64,000 nt of DNA from Zygnema cylindricum (GCA_037447655.1 JBBHKE010001558.1:588765-652764); one strand, 5' to 3'; positions 33,950-47,500 are shown, counted from the stretch's first letter. Program-made: numbers and translations. Notes: generated by a model from the sequence alone, not told the origin.

Positions 33950-34510
33950 GTTGACTCATGTGAAATGCGGTCCTGTTTTCTTTTTGAAGTAAATACTAAA
34001 TGCTGTAGTTGTAAATGAGTTGTAATGTAGTCCGATTTTAATCAGAAGATATCGAAGCCATAGAGCTTTTTCCACAATATTTATTGTGTGATAATGGATG
34101 TTTGTTTTTTTTTCTATTCAATGTTTGAGGTCAATAATAATGGATTTTTTTTATGCATCTTCTTCTCCTTCATCTTCTTCAGATGGGCGGATTTGATCAA
34201 TAGGAGAGGCAACGCTCTTTCCATCAACTGGTAAGTGACAATTGTCACTCTCTTTTTCCCATCCATCTTGTGTTCTCTCTGTCTGGTCCTCTCTCACTCG
34301 CTCTTTGGTCCTCTCCTTCTCTTTCTCCATCTCTCCATCCTTCTTTCCCTCTCTCTCCCTCTCCTTTGCCATTTCCCTAATTGTCCGTTTACTCATTCCA
34401 GCCACTTTGTTGACTTACCCTCCATTGGTCACTCAACCTATCTTTCCTCCGTCTCCTCTGTCCTATTGGTATGTCTAAATTCCTTTCTTCTCTCTCTCTC
34501 TCTCTCCCTC
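33950..34510. repeat. Segmental duplication, copy 1
   Basis: It matches 35567-36125 over about 550 bp, including GACTCATGTGAA(A/G)TGCGGTCC, ATCAGAAGATATCGAAG and ATGGGCGGATTTGATCAA. Differences are substitutions and small indels, mostly in the CT-rich tail. Confidence 0.85.
34183..34230 (+). pseudogene. Candidate 48-nt exon, copy 1 (interrupted)
   Basis: Flanked by a pyrimidine-rich TTCTTCAG and by GTAAGTG. It reads MGGFDQ, then a TAG stop, then ERQRSFHQL. The duplicate at 35800-35847 has GAG in place of TAG. No family is recognised, and 48 nt is too short for a firm call. Confidence 0.35.
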
Positions 34511-34740
34511 TCTCCCTCTCGCTCTCTCGCCCTCTCTCCATCTCGCTCTCTCGCCCTCTCTCCATCTCGCTCTCTCCCCCTCTCTCCCTCTCTTTTCCTC
34601 CCTCTCTCTCTCTTCCCTCTCTCCCTCTCTCGCTCTCTCTCTCCCCCTCTCCCCTCTCCCCCTCTCCCCCCCTCCCCCCCCCCTCCCCTTTCCTCTCCCC
34701 CCCCCCCCCCTCTCCTTTCCTCTCCCTCCCCTCCCCCCCA
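34511..34740. repeat. Pyrimidine tract (CTCTCC/CCCC-rich)
   Basis: Degenerate C/T tandem repeats with runs of ten or more C. Frames across it on both strands are low-complexity artefacts. Confidence 0.95.
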
Positions 34741-35110
34741 GACTGGCCATGGAACGCACCCTCCACTCCCGCCAGCAGTGGGTCTCGGCCTGGGAGGGAG
34801 ACACCTCCCGAGGGGCAGGGAAGAGGAGTGAGACACCTCCGAGGGCAGTGAAGAGGAGGGAGGAGGAGGAGGGGTGGGGGTAGCAGGGATGTTGATGTGG
34901 CAGAGGGAGGAGGAGTACAAGAAGATGGCGGCCACAGATATTGGGGTGGAGAGGGACCCTCTAGCGTATAGGAGAAGAGGAAGGGAGGGAGGGAGGAGGT
35001 CGAGAGGGAGAGAGAGAGTTGTCTTGTTTCTTGCAGGCCCTGAAAGCTGGAGACTGGACCAACTGAACCTCAGTCTATTTTGGAGGTACTCAAAAATAAA
35101 AAATAAAAAC
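34741..35110. other. GC/purine-rich spacer
   Basis: G/A-rich, with ACACCTCC...GAGGG direct repeats near 34800-34850. An open frame at 34874-35113 exists, but no recognisable domain or splice context supports a gene. Confidence 0.4.
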
Positions 35111-35146
<36 letters not shown>

Positions 35147-35566
35147 AAATATATATATAAATAGATATACATGATTACATATGTTTATATGTCTTTGTGT
35201 CTGTGTTACGTTTATATTTAGTGTATCAATATATATATATATATATATATATTGATATAATATATAAATTTATATTTTTATATGTATATATCTATTTAAA
35301 TCTATATATACATATGTGTGTGTGTGTGTGTGTGTGTATAAGCAGTTGTATCTATAGGTTACATGTCAAGTTTGTTTCGATCCAGGATAATTTTGTGTTG
35401 AGTAATTAACAAAAGCTCCTGGTACAGAAATATATTTTCCATGTTTGTAAGCAATATGTGTGTGTGTATATATAGATATACACATATATATATACACACA
35501 CGCACACATACACACACCATCTAGCACATGTATGTGTATATCGATATATCGATATAAAAATATTTA
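35111..35566. repeat. AT and GT/AC dinucleotide microsatellite cluster
   Basis: (TA)n runs near 35114-35156 and 35229-35255, (GT)n at 35315-35337 and again near 35455-35467, (AC)n at 35505-35517, separated by AT-rich text. Confidence 0.9.
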
Positions 35567-36125
35567 CTGACTCATGTGAAGTGCGGTCCCTTTTTTCTTT
35601 TTGAAGTAAATTCTAAATGCTGTAGTTATAAAAGAGTAGTACTGTAGTACAATTCTAATCAGAAGATATCGAAGTCGTAGAGCTTTGGTCCACATTATTT
35701 CCTGTGTGATAATGGATGTTTGTTTTTTTTTCTATTCATTGTTTGAGGTCAATAATAATGGAAGCTTTTTAGCATCTTCTTCTCCTTCATCTTTTTCAGA
35801 TGGGCGGATTTGATCAAGAGGAGAGGCAACGCTCTTTTCAGCAACTGGTAAGTGACAATTGTCACTCTCTCTTTCCATCTTGTGTTCTCTCTGTCTGGTC
35901 CTCTCTCTCTCTCCATCTCTCCGGTCCTCTCTTTCTCCATCTCTCCATCCTTCTTTCCCTCTCTCTCCCTCTCCCGCTCTCTCTCTCTCTCCCTTCGCCA
36001 TTTCCCTAATCGTCCGTTTATTCATTCTAGTCACTTTGTGGACTTACCCTCCATTGGTCACTCAACCTATCTTTTCTCCGTCTCCTCTCTCATATTGGTA
36101 TGTCTGAATTCCTTTCTTCTCTCTC
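35567..36125. repeat. Segmental duplication, copy 2
   Basis: Counterpart of 33950-34510. A further partial repeat of its right half follows at about 36155-36410, giving a local tandem arrangement. Confidence 0.85.
35800..35847 (+). other. Candidate 48-nt exon, copy 2 (open)
   Basis: CATCTTTTTCAG precedes and GTAAGTGACAATTG follows. The 16 codons read MGGFDQEERQRSFQQL without a stop. It keeps phase 0 at both ends. Possibly an internal or first exon of an unrecognised gene; it could also be fortuitous. Confidence 0.35.
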
Positions 36126-36910
36126 TCTCTCTCCGTCTCTCTTTCTCTCGCTCTCTCCTCCCATCCATCTTGTGTTCTCTCTGTTTGGTCCACTCTCACT
36201 CGCTCTTTGGTCCTCTCTCTCTCTTTCTCCATCTCTCTGGTCCTCTCTTTCTCCATCTCTCCATCCTTCTTTCCCTCTCTCTCCCTCTCCTTCGCCATTT
36301 CCCTAATTGTCCGTTTACTCATTCCAGCCACTTTGTTGACTTACCCTCCATTGGTCACTCAACCTATCTTTCCTCCGTCTCCTCTCTCATATTGGTATGT
36401 CTGAATTCCTTTCTTCTCTCTCTCTCTCTCTCCCTCTCTCCCTCTCGCTCTCTCGCCCTCTCGCTCTCTCTCCCTCTCTTCTCCTCCCTCTCTCTCTCTT
36501 CCCTCTCTCCCTCTCTCGCTCTCTCCCTCTCCCCCTCTCCCCTCTCCCCCTCTCCCTCCTCTCCCCTTCTCTCCCTCTCTTTCTCCTCCCTCTCTCTCTC
36601 TTCCCTCTCTCCCTCTCTCGCTCTCTCCCTCTCCCCCTCTCCCCCTCTCCCCCTCTCCCCCTCTCCCCTTCTCCCCCTCTCCCCCTCTCCCCCTCTCCCC
36701 CTATCCCCTTGTCCCCCTCTCCCCCTCTCCCCCTCTCCCCCTCTCCCCCTCCCCCTCTCCCCCTCTCCCCTCCACCTCCCCCCCTCTCCCCCTCTTTTCC
36801 TCTCCTCCTCCCCTCCTGTCCCTGTTTCTGACACTGCCCTATCCCGTTTCCCCCAGCCTCTCTTCTTTTCTTCTATTCCACTCTTGTTCTCTCTGACTCT
36901 CTCCCTCTCC
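36126..36910. repeat. Pyrimidine tract with partial segment copy
   Basis: 36155-36410 repeats the segment text; 36411-36780 is CTCTCC/CTCCCC arrays (an almost regular CCCCCTCT 8-mer at 36620-36760). No coding signal beyond low complexity. Confidence 0.9.
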
Positions 36911-37026
36911 CCCTGTCTCCTTTGAGGGAGAGGTGGAGGGGGAGGGAGGAGTGACAGGGATACTCCTTGTATCTTTATTGGAGTTAATAACTGTAGATTG
37001 TTACCCTGAAGTTCTCGCCTGAAGTT

Positions 37027-37125
37027 TTAATAACGCTAGTTGTTTTTTTAATAATACTAATTGTTTTTTTAGTAATGCTAATTGTTTTTTGAATAATACT
37101 AATTGTTTTTATTTTAATGCTAAAC
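37027..37125. repeat. About 25-bp direct repeat
   Basis: TTAATAATACTAATTGTTTTTT and variants, four to five copies. It adjoins the degraded MITE at 37133. Confidence 0.7.
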
Positions 37126-37132
37126 GGTGAAT

Positions 37133-37522
37133 CTCTATTAGAGTGGATAAATTATCTTCATGGGTTCTATTCATGTTATTCCTCTTCTTCTTTTCCGAAT
37201 TACGCAGTCGTTCCCAAACCAGTCAAAGAATTATTTCTTAGTTAAGAATAAAGCAAAAATAAAACAAAAATACAACTAGTGTTGTCAACTCTATTTTGTG
37301 GTCAGTGGGCAAAAAAAAATTGCACTGAAGTACTGTTATGGATGCCAGTATTCAAATGGTTTGAGAAAACTCGCGTCATTTGGAACTGAATTAGAATCAA
37401 TAACAGTACTCCACACTAATAATTTATTCACTCTAATAATTTGTTTACTCTAATAAAAATTTGTTCACTCCAAATTTTTTTGTACTCTAATAAATTATTT
37501 GCTCTAATAACAATTCAGGGTG
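37133..37522. mobile_element. Degraded TA-flanked MITE, about 390 bp
   Basis: Left AACGGTGAATCTCTATTAG and right (inverted) CACCCTGAATTGTTATTAGAG, with TA at 37131-37132 and 37523-37524. The termini clearly belong to the 21198-21396 family but carry several mismatches. Confidence 0.55.
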
Positions 37523-37524
37523 TA

Positions 37525-38242
37525 GTAAGTTTCAACTTGGCCTCAAAAGTCAGTGGTTTTTTAGGGGAGGGAGAGGCCGAGGGGAGGGGAGAGGGGGGAG
37601 AGAGGATAGAAAGGGAATTGGTGTTGTTAGCGATGATGTCGGTTCATGGAATACTTAATTGCATAAAGCCAATCTCATAGTTTTAATTTTTTGTAGAATT
37701 TTCATCTAAAAAAAGGTACCGTCGTCAATTTTCAAAAGTCTTGAGTCTTTTGTAAAAACTCATTATCATTGTGGGTGAGATTAAAAATGTAAATGTAGAA
37801 AGAAAAAAAGGACAAAAAAAAATTCAAATACCCATGCATGAAAATCCAGTGTTCGAAAGTTTCATAACAAACGTAAGAGTACTACTTTTTTTGGTCTTTG
37901 ACCTCAAAACGACTTTTTTTATTTTCCCTATGTTTCTGTTCACAACACTATTTTGGTAAGTGGTCGTAATGTTGCTTGGACCTAAATTAGAATTAATAAC
38001 GCTAATGGCGATCCACAGTTTGCATTCTAAAGGCAGGTTTTTTCTTCCTTACTCGAACATTGTTTAATTCCCGCCTTTTTTTTTTTTGGTTAAGGCAGTT
38101 TTTTTCTTTGTTACTCGGACACTGTTTAATTCCCGTGCTCTTTTTTTTTGGATAAGACTGAGGATAAATTTAAGGACTTCACTTTGACATATACAAAGTT
38201 TTGAGTCCATTATGCTTTTTTGCGTTACGAGTTACTAGTGTA
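37525..38242. other. Unassigned spacer
   Basis: A purine-rich patch (37563-37615) and a degenerate direct repeat of a T-rich sentence ending TTGTTTAATTCCCG (about 38035-38075 and 38092-38135). No gene supported. Confidence 0.4.
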
Positions 38243-38462
38243 CACTGTTATCGTTATTTGCGTAAATGTTTTTTTTGCCACTAAGATCAACTTTTCTTTG
38301 TGCACACGTGTCCGATTTTCATTTGGAAACCGCCAATCGGAAGGGAAGAATCCTACCTTTCCATTGCAACTGTCTGACTAATATCCCGACAAGTGTTCAC
38401 GGAGAAAGATGAGTTTAAAGGCCGAAAAAAGATTATCGCTAATAGCGATACACGATGTGGTG
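38243..38462. mobile_element. Possible short inverted-repeat element, second subfamily
   Basis: It begins CACTGTTATCGTTATTTGCG after TA and ends in text whose complement is CACCACATCGTGTATCGC. Its left 60 bp resemble 40445-40500 (TATCG(T/C)TATTTG, AATGTTTTTTT, GCCACT). Termini are too diverged for certainty. Confidence 0.4.
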
Positions 38463-38532
38463 TTTGTTTGTTTGTTTGTTTATTTACTCCTTGGTTTATT
38501 TTTTTTGTTTGTTTGTTTGTTTGTTTGTTTCA
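38461..38532. repeat. (GTTT)n microsatellite
   Basis: Imperfect GTTT repeats ending in TTTCAG, so the tract may also serve as the polypyrimidine tract of the next exon. Confidence 0.9.
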
Positions 38533-39044
38533 GGATAAAGAAAATGTGATGTGGGCTTTGGAGCACGGCAACAGTTTGATGCCGTCCACTCATAACAATG
38601 CGTGAGTTTCCCCGTTACCGGCGACGGATTCCCCATGGAAACCACCATAGCTCAAATGTGCAAAAAAAGAACGGAAACTCTATTTGTTTTTACCCCATAT
38701 CGTACGGTTGTTATGCTCTATATTAGGTTTGTAGTACGGGGAAACCTCAATTGCGTTTCCAATTGTTTTGCACCTTTGAACAATGGAAACAACCATGTCA
38801 TTAATGCCAGACATTAGAGCATTTTAACCTTTTCTTTTCTTTACCATGTCACGCATCTTTTGAAATTTGTTTCTTTACGAGTCATGCCATTTGACATGCT
38901 TTTTTTTGGGTCAACCATAACGTTTCACTTGGGGGTTTTTTTTAAGTCAACCGTGTTTTTCCGGGTGGTTACTTTGACAGCCTAACTATATTTACGATAC
39001 ATGGAATTGTTTTAACAATCAGCCATAGCATGCCCTCAGGCTTT

Positions 39045-39088
39045 TTTTTCGCTTTTTTTTCGCTTTTTTTTCGCTTTTTTTTTTTTTG
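39045..39088. repeat. CGCTTTTTTTT direct repeats
   Basis: Four near-identical 10-11-bp units inside the intron before the HFVGDLHQ exon; this could also act as a pyrimidine tract. Confidence 0.8.
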
Positions 39089-39299
39089 CTAACATGTCGG
39101 AAAGGTGGCATCCTTTAGTTGGCTCAGATGGGGTAGGAAAACTCTGAAAGCTTTGGCTTTGCGTCTTTTGATTCACTTTGTCGGAGATTTGCATCAGGTA
39201 AGGTTATTTTTCTTCGAAAGGTGTCTTTTTTTTCTTCAGTATTTGTTGCCTTTTATAATGTATGCCTTTCTTTCATTTTCTTTCATTTCGTTTCGATTT

Positions 39300-39560
39300 G
39301 ATCGGATAAGTTCAATTCAGTTCTGTTCAATTCAGTTCAAAATAAGTCAGTTCAGGTCAGTTCAGGTCAGTTCTCTGTTCAATTCCGTTCATTGTAGGTC
39401 AAATCGGTTTGTTTCAGTTCGGTGTGGTTCCGTGGAGGTCCATGTAGTTCAGTCTAGTTCAGTTCAGTTTTGTAGTTCCGCTGAATTCAGTTCAGTTCAT
39501 TTTGTGCAGTGAGTTCAGTTCAGTTCAGTTCAGTCCTGTGTAAATCGTTGCAGTTCGGGT
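39300..39560. repeat. TTCAG pentanucleotide-rich repeat
   Basis: Degenerate (GTTCA)n / TTCAGTTCAG text within a putative intron. Confidence 0.85.
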
Positions 39561-39812
39561 TTTTCAATTCAGTTGGTTAACTTTCGGCTGATACATGGGT
39601 TTCCATCGGTAGTCTCAGATACTGACAAAATCATTTATTGTCCTTTTGTGCGTTTCATATGGCAACAGCCTCTTGACGGTGTCACACGATATTCGACACG
39701 ACAGCCAAAGGGGGACCGAGGTGTCTTTTCTTTTCTTTTGGTAATTCTTTTGGAAATACCATTCTTTCTTTTTCTTTAACAAACCTCAGTGGAGGGACCT
39801 AAAAACCTTCAT

Positions 39813-41192
39813 TTTCTCTCTTTTCTTTTTCCTCTCTTTTTATTTTCTCTCTTTTTTTTGTTCCTTGATTTTTGTCCTTTCTCTTATGTTGGAACGGATT
39901 CACTTCACCGAATGGTTGTTTTTTTTTCGAGTGGACCGATCCACAACAAAAATTGTCGACTTTGTGTGGGTGGTAAAATCCTCAAGTAGTACGAAATAGG
40001 GCACCCAAAGATCAGCATTTAGTCCCCAGTAATTATGGGTCAAGACTTAATCTGGTTAGTTTTAGGCAGTCTGAAGGGTTTCAAAGGGGCTATAAGGGGC
40101 CTAAATGTTTAAACGGGTTTTAGCGGATGCACATAAAATGTCAGCCTGGGTGGGAAGAGGTTTAAGCGGGTTTAAACAGTTGCACATAGAATGCATCTAG
40201 GGAGTCAACGGGTTTAAACGGTTTTCAATGGGTTTTAACGAATTCACATGCATGCAACACCGTTAGGGATTTATATCGTTTCGGTTGTGCAACCTACCAT
40301 CGGCGATCAAGATATTATCAAATACTGGTCGGTTGCTTGCCTCGATAATTTTCAGCCTGACCAGAAGTGTCGAGAATTCGATTATCGATGATTATTTCGA
40401 TAATCTGCGATAACTGATATGTATGGGATAATGTCGTAATACTACACCTTGTATCGCTATTTGTGTCAATGTTTTTTTCGCCACTTAAAACGTCTTTTCT
40501 CCGTACGATTCACAGTGTACTGTACGCGCCAGAAAAAACTTTTCTTAGAAGTATTGAAGGTATGTTTTGTCTTTGAAACGACAAGATCGAAAACGCCAAG
40601 TTTAAGGTCCGTCTCCAGTTTGTACACAATAGTGCAGACTAGTCCTTTATCTTATGGTTGAAATATTGAATGGACGCTTCTGTGCATTTCATATACATAG
40701 GTTTAATGTGTAAATACAGTTGAAAACCCTATTTGTTGCCCCGTAAAGTACGCGTACTACACGTAAAACTCTCGAAGTACTTTTAAAACTGTATGGGGCG
40801 ACAATTTTTAGCGTTTTCAGTTGTTTATACCATAATCGCTGAAAACCTTTTATATTTGGACATCCATAAGTGTTATCAAACGCAATGCCGCAACCTGAGA
40901 AATTTGTCTTTTTTGCGCCGTTCTTTTTATTTGTAATGATTGGATGTCCTTAATATCGAATGTTTATCGACTATAAAATTCAATCTATTTATTTGACCTA
41001 TAATTTCTATCGAGAAACTAAAAGAAATTGATTATCTTATTGTATTTTTTCTCCCGATATAAATCCCTAAACACCACCTTGCAGCGGGAGAAGAAACATT
41101 AACCGTTAAAACTGTTTTAACAATTTTAAATGGTTTTACACGGGTTTTAACGGGTTTTAACAGATGCACATGCATGGAACCCCACCTGGCAG
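39813..41192. other. AT-rich spacer or intron
   Basis: Contains GGGTTTAAACGG-like direct repeats (40100-40250 and again 41100-41165) and a possible 73-bp inverted-repeat element at 40445-40517 flanked by TA. No coding exon recognised. Confidence 0.35.
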
Positions 41193-41336
41193 AGACGGGG
41201 AGCCGGAGTTTCGGACGAAGTGACAAGTCGAGGAGACCTGGAGGATGTGGACGAAAACCTTAGTGTCAAGAGTTCGGATGTGGATGCCCAATCTTTTTTG
41301 GTTGAATTACTGTACAGGAGAGTCATGGCTGGAAAG
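41193..41336 (+). other. Candidate 48-codon exon
   Basis: ACCTGGCAG precedes and GTATGT follows. The frame is open throughout and acidic-hydrophilic in composition (SDEVTSRGDLEDVDENLSVK, then FLVELLYRRVMAGK). It begins and ends in phase 0. Family unknown; it may belong to the same transcription unit as the nuclease exons upstream or to another gene. Confidence 0.4.
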
Positions 41337-42886
41337 GTATGTTCATTGAACCTGGTCAAAGACTTGGGGGAGGTTTATTGGTCTTTTTTTATATAATCAA
41401 ACTTTTTTTTTTGTTGGACTTTATTTTATTGAGCTTTTGTTTTGTCAAACTTTTTTTTATTGTATAATTGGACTTTTATTTTATCAGACTTTTATTTTAT
41501 TTGTTAATGAACTCTTATTTTATTGAGCTTTTAGTTAATTTGGGTCGGGATAATTTTTTGAACTTAGGGTGTTTGTTTTGGAACTATGGAAATTTGGGGA
41601 ATATGGGGAATTTGGGGAATTTAGAAATTTGGAAAATTTGGGAATCCGGAAAATTTGGGAATCAGGAAAATTTGGGAATCCGGAAAATTTGGGAATTTAG
41701 AAATTAAGGATATTTAAGAATTTGGGAATCTAAGAATTTGGGAATGTGGAAGCTTTTGGAAATTTTTGAATAGTTGATTTGTATTGAATGTGGGTCGTGG
41801 AAACTTGAGATTTTTATTGAATTTTAAGCGAAATGTCAAAAAGTTTTTGTTTTAAATTAGTCATAGAAAGTGTCTTGAGTTTCTGGTTACACATGCGTGG
41901 GAAATGGGGTTCAAAATTCTTGGATATAGATTGGTTTAGTCGAAAACTTGGGAAATGTTTTATTCAATTTTTTCCGGCAGGTTTTCGAATTCCAGAAAAC
42001 TTAATGAAGGTGTCAGAAGTTTGGAACACAACACTGCCTATTGTTATTAGCATTAGTCACTCTAATTTAAGTAAGTGTAATAACATAAAATAATAAATAA
42101 CTGTTAATAACACATAGTTGCTGGTATTCGACTTTTTTGGAGAAAAGTAACAAATATTCGGCAATCCTGCCAATGTTGGGGACATTTTCAGGGCTAAAGG
42201 CAGTAGGTTGTCGACCCTATTATGTTTTATAGATGTCCCTTTTTTGTTTTTGGACGAACCTTCATCCAATGGAAAGAAACTGTTTTCGGGTTAAGTATAG
42301 TACGAACTTTTCTTGATATTTTTTTGGGCATCGACCGTTGAATGAAACTTCATCTACCAATAAATAGGAATTCCTGGTCAATAGAAGTCACAATAGTTTT
42401 TCGACTTTTTCTGCTACTTCTGCAGTCTTCTTTTTAGCGGTTTATTTTCTTTAGAGTTTCGCCAGTTTTAGGTTTTGTATTTTTTTCGTTAAATTCCAAT
42501 TTAGGTTTTTTTTAACCCAATAACATGTGATCCTACTGTTGAATATAAAGTCAAATGGGTTTTTACACTTCCTGAATATTCTTGTCGAATATTCTCCAAC
42601 TGCGAATATTCTTCTAAATCCTGCGGTGACTATGGTTAATAACAATATTTAGTTAAGTGGCCCATAATGAGCCTAGTGGTAAAACATTACTGAATATATA
42701 ATAATTAGTGCAACAAAAATTCCGCATGTGCTTTTGGAATAACAGATTCGAAGACAAATATACAAATATACAAATATACAAATATTTTCAAATTGTGGAA
42801 AGGTGGTGTTAAAAATTAGCAAATTGTCAAAAGAAGCTGTGACAATTGAAGCCGACAAACTCTGTCTCCTCTTTCTCTTTTAACAG
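41337..42886. other. Putative intron; AT-rich with short repeats
   Basis: It runs from GTATGT to TTTTAACAG. 41590-41760 is a tandem GGAAAATTTGGGAATC-like repeat. Nothing else recognised. Confidence 0.35.
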
Positions 42887-42955
42887 ATGCTTCAAGAGTC
42901 CTCGAAAAGGCGCCAGGTGGCGGCTTCTCTAGCATCATCATTGGGCTCTCGCTGA
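42887..42955 (+). other. Candidate terminal exon
   Basis: TTTCTCTTTTAACAG precedes. In phase with the exon 41193-41336 it reads MLQESSKRRQVAASLASSLG, then SR and a TGA stop (42953-42955). A different frame stays open to 43020, so the assignment is uncertain. An ATG directly after (42957) starts a hydrophobic, signal-peptide-like run (MAPHQKLILLLSFVIHSIF). Confidence 0.3.
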
Positions 42956-43581
42956 CATGGCGCCACATCAAAAACTCATTTTGTTACTTTCTTTTGTCAT
43001 TCATTCCATCTTCAACGGGCAGGTACAGCCAAAAAAACGAGAACTTAGGCAAATTTCTCTTTTTAGGATTTCGAAGAAAGTTATTAGTTTTTATTTATTT
43101 CTACTTGAATACGACAAAATTGCAAGTAATACTTCAAATTCATACAACAAGGCATGAATGCTTGTGACGTAACGGATAAAGAATGGTTGAGCACCTTTTA
43201 GAGTCTCTGAATGGTCAAAAAAGGGGCAAGTATAAACGAAAAAGGAGAGGACTTACACAAATTTTCTTACTTGGTTTTAGATTAAGGTTCTCATTACTAT
43301 TGGAAAAACGATTAAACTCACTGATCTTTTTCAGTGGAGTGGACAGAAGGAAGCATTTCATTGCATTTCTTTTGATTTCTTTTGATATTCTTTTTTTTTT
43401 CAATGGGTTCATTCTCATTTCGTTTTAAACCCTTTTTTTCGTCCAGGTTTCGAGATTGAGTTCTGGTGCCCCAAAAAACTCTAAAACAAGCATCTCATTT
43501 CTCTGGGTTTCTCATAATTCCTTTCCAATTTCTTCCCTTTTTCTTGTATCATGCGATTCCTTTTTTTTTTTTTTCGTGAAG

Positions 43582-43724
43582 TTGACGAGGTCGTGGAAGT
43601 TCTTCCGAGTGTGGTGTGTGACATTTGTCACAGCTGGCAATCAGCTCTCTGGAATAATTCCTTAACTTCCAATCCTCACACTTTGGACGATAGAGTTTCT
43701 GGGAAAAAAATCGAGGAGAAAGAG
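43582..43724 (+). other. Candidate exon with a CxxC motif
   Basis: A long T run and GTGAAG precede; GTAAGT follows. The only open frame reads DEVVEVLPSVVCDICHSWQS and continues to ...KKIEEKE, ending in phase 0. CDIC could be part of a zinc site or a disulfide pair. No family is assigned. The next candidate exon (44532-44617) continues in the same phase. Confidence 0.45.
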
Positions 43725-44531
43725 GTAAGTTTGTTCTTCACCTCAAATAACCGGTGAAGAAGAAGTGAGTTAGTTATTCACTGGAATGTACTCGCGAAAA
43801 CGATGTTGGTTATTTGAAATTGCTCGGAAAAAAAAGATGGGAGTCGGTTGTTATCTGGAAATAACTCGTGAAGAAGTATGTGGGAAATTAGTTGTGGAAA
43901 AGGATGTAAGCTTTTTATTCACTGGAAATAACTTGGAAAATAGGGTTTGCATCACTATACTGTATTGTCTATCCCCTTAACCCCCCCTTTTTTTTTTCGG
44001 GGTATAGTAGAGTTCCACGAGTTCAATTGGTGCACAAAAGTAAAAAAAAAAACAATTACGCCACCTCGGAGTCTGATTGGCCCAAAATATGACTTTCTTT
44101 TCATGAATGGTCGAATGTACAATTGGTTTTTTTCCTATTGCCGTTCACACGGTTCATATTTTTGAAATACTGCTGAAGCGAGGTCAAAATCCTAAAAATG
44201 TCGGTGACAAAAAGTTCATTTTCTGACGAATCCAAAATCAATTATTGAGGCGAGTTTGAGTCCGAGGGGGTGGATTACGGTGTTTAAAGTGTCAATTTGT
44301 TTATCTTATTAATAAGATATGATTAAGAATGTCTCTTAAGTGTCCGAGCTCTTTATCTTTGCAGCTGGATTGTAGATTTTATTTTCACACTGTGTTTATT
44401 CTTTGCCCTACGAAGACCATGTTGCTTATAAACCCACAAAGAACTATGTAACCAGATCAGTTAGGCTGTTTTTTTTTGTTTTTTGTTCTTTCTGTTCTGT
44501 TGTTGATTATGCATTATCATTTTTTTTCCAG

Positions 44532-44617
44532 GGGTTGTGTAAGGAACGGTGGAAAGTTACGGCCGGGCCTTCCCGACTCTTTCAAGCATCTCAATCTCTC
44601 GCATCTATTACATTACT
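44532..44617 (+). other. Candidate exon following the CxxC exon
   Basis: TTTTTTTCCAG precedes and GTAAGA follows. It reads GLCKERWKVTAGPSRLFQAS then QSLASITL, with phase 0 at the start and 2 at the end; if the donor is not used, a TAA follows directly. It contributes a further Cys that could pair with the CxxC. Confidence 0.4.
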
Positions 44618-46320
<1,703 letters not shown>

Positions 46321-47340
46321 ATCTTGGAATATTTTTTTCCTAAAAGTTTCACTCGGGTTTGAAATTTAAATGTGATGAGGCAACTTGCTGGGTATGACTC
46401 ACCAGAAAAATCTTTTATGCGTTTAGTTGGATTATTGACTTACTAACTCCCCACTTTTGTTTTGTGTTCTTTTGATTTTTTTTGTTTTGATAGATGAAAG
46501 GAAAACTCAGGGGGACTGCAATAAAACCCAAGAGTTTCTAGAAACTCTTAATGGGGTACAAACATGGTTTGAGAAATGTTGGTCTGCGGTGGTTTAGTCT
46601 TCCCCGATTGTACCCCAATATCAGAATCGCACCTATTTTGTTTGCCAAATCAGGTGAGATTGAGATCACCCTAATTCACAACGGGTTTGTGATGATTCTT
46701 TGGTGAAACTAACCATATCTTCACGATGGTGAAATGTCAGGGTGTTGATCGAGATTTGTTAAGTTTTCTTCCAAAAACTGTTCCCTTTTGGTACTCTTTT
46801 GTACAATTTTGTCTTATGAAGGTATAAATTTTAGCGAATGTCTTGGAATTTCAGCATCGGGCAGATAGAACTGATGGCAGGGGAAAGAAAAGACATAAAT
46901 TCATTCACATTTAAAAATTAGTTCATTCATTTACCTCTTTATATGGTTAGTATATTTTGCGTTATTGCCAAATAACTATTATTTTAATGATACAATTGCA
47001 ATTTCGTATTGCTGTTAACACGTTGCTAACATTTTATGCCTCATTTTTAGCCTTCAATGATGACATGGCTGCAAACAGTATTAGCTCATTGTTGGCACAT
47101 TTTATTTTTTGAATTTAGTTAGCACTTAGATCATGGTCAGTACATTGTATTGATACATTTATAACATGTTGTATACACATAAAAAATTTGTGTATTTTGT
47201 AGTTTTGCATGGTTATAAAATAAGGGTGAATGCAATTTCAATATTGTAATTAACACATAATTAACGCAATATATGCTTCTTTTGCTGACATTAAGGGTCT
47301 TGAAGGAAGTGAGCAGCTGGTTTTGAATCTGATATTTTGC
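46321..47340. other. Unassigned AT-rich spacer
   Basis: No supported gene or repeat. Ends where the inverted-repeat arm begins. Confidence 0.4.
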
Positions 47341-47500
47341 ACACGGTTCCTATGATTGTTTATTGTCTCTATGAAACTATGTACATTCATGTTGTGAAAA
47401 TAACATTCTCAAACAGGCCTTTTGTTTTGTGCGGAAAAAAGAAAGTTCATGGTTTTTCTGAATGTGGTAATTTTTCTTTTCTTTTTTTTGTTGATTGCAG

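Larger units (their letters stand above)
38534..39812 (+). pseudogene. S1/P1-type nuclease gene fragment, four candidate exons
   Basis: S1/P1 (class I) nucleases are secreted or lumenal zinc enzymes that cut single-stranded DNA/RNA and remove 3'-phosphate. Candidate exons: 38534-38601 (DKENVMWALEHGNS..., donor GTGAGT); 39128-39197 (...LRLLIHFVGDLHQ, donor GTAAGG); 39669-39720 (PLDGVTRYST...KGDRG); about 39790-39812 (VEGPKNLHF). Intron phases agree at all joins (2, 0, 1). HFVGD carries the expected His and Asp zinc ligands, and NLH the later His. HQPL is followed by Asp where the family has a zinc-binding His. The last donor (GTGTCT) is weak, GGN is missing and no WD follows NLH. The N-terminal Trp/His part is not found. 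I therefore call it a probable pseudogene or diverged paralogue. The family match is from memory, not a search. Confidence 0.6.

Noticed and set aside
39300-39560. Telomere-like repeat (TTCAG)n
   Set aside because: Degenerate, internal and not matching a known telomeric unit; a simple repeat in an intron-like region.
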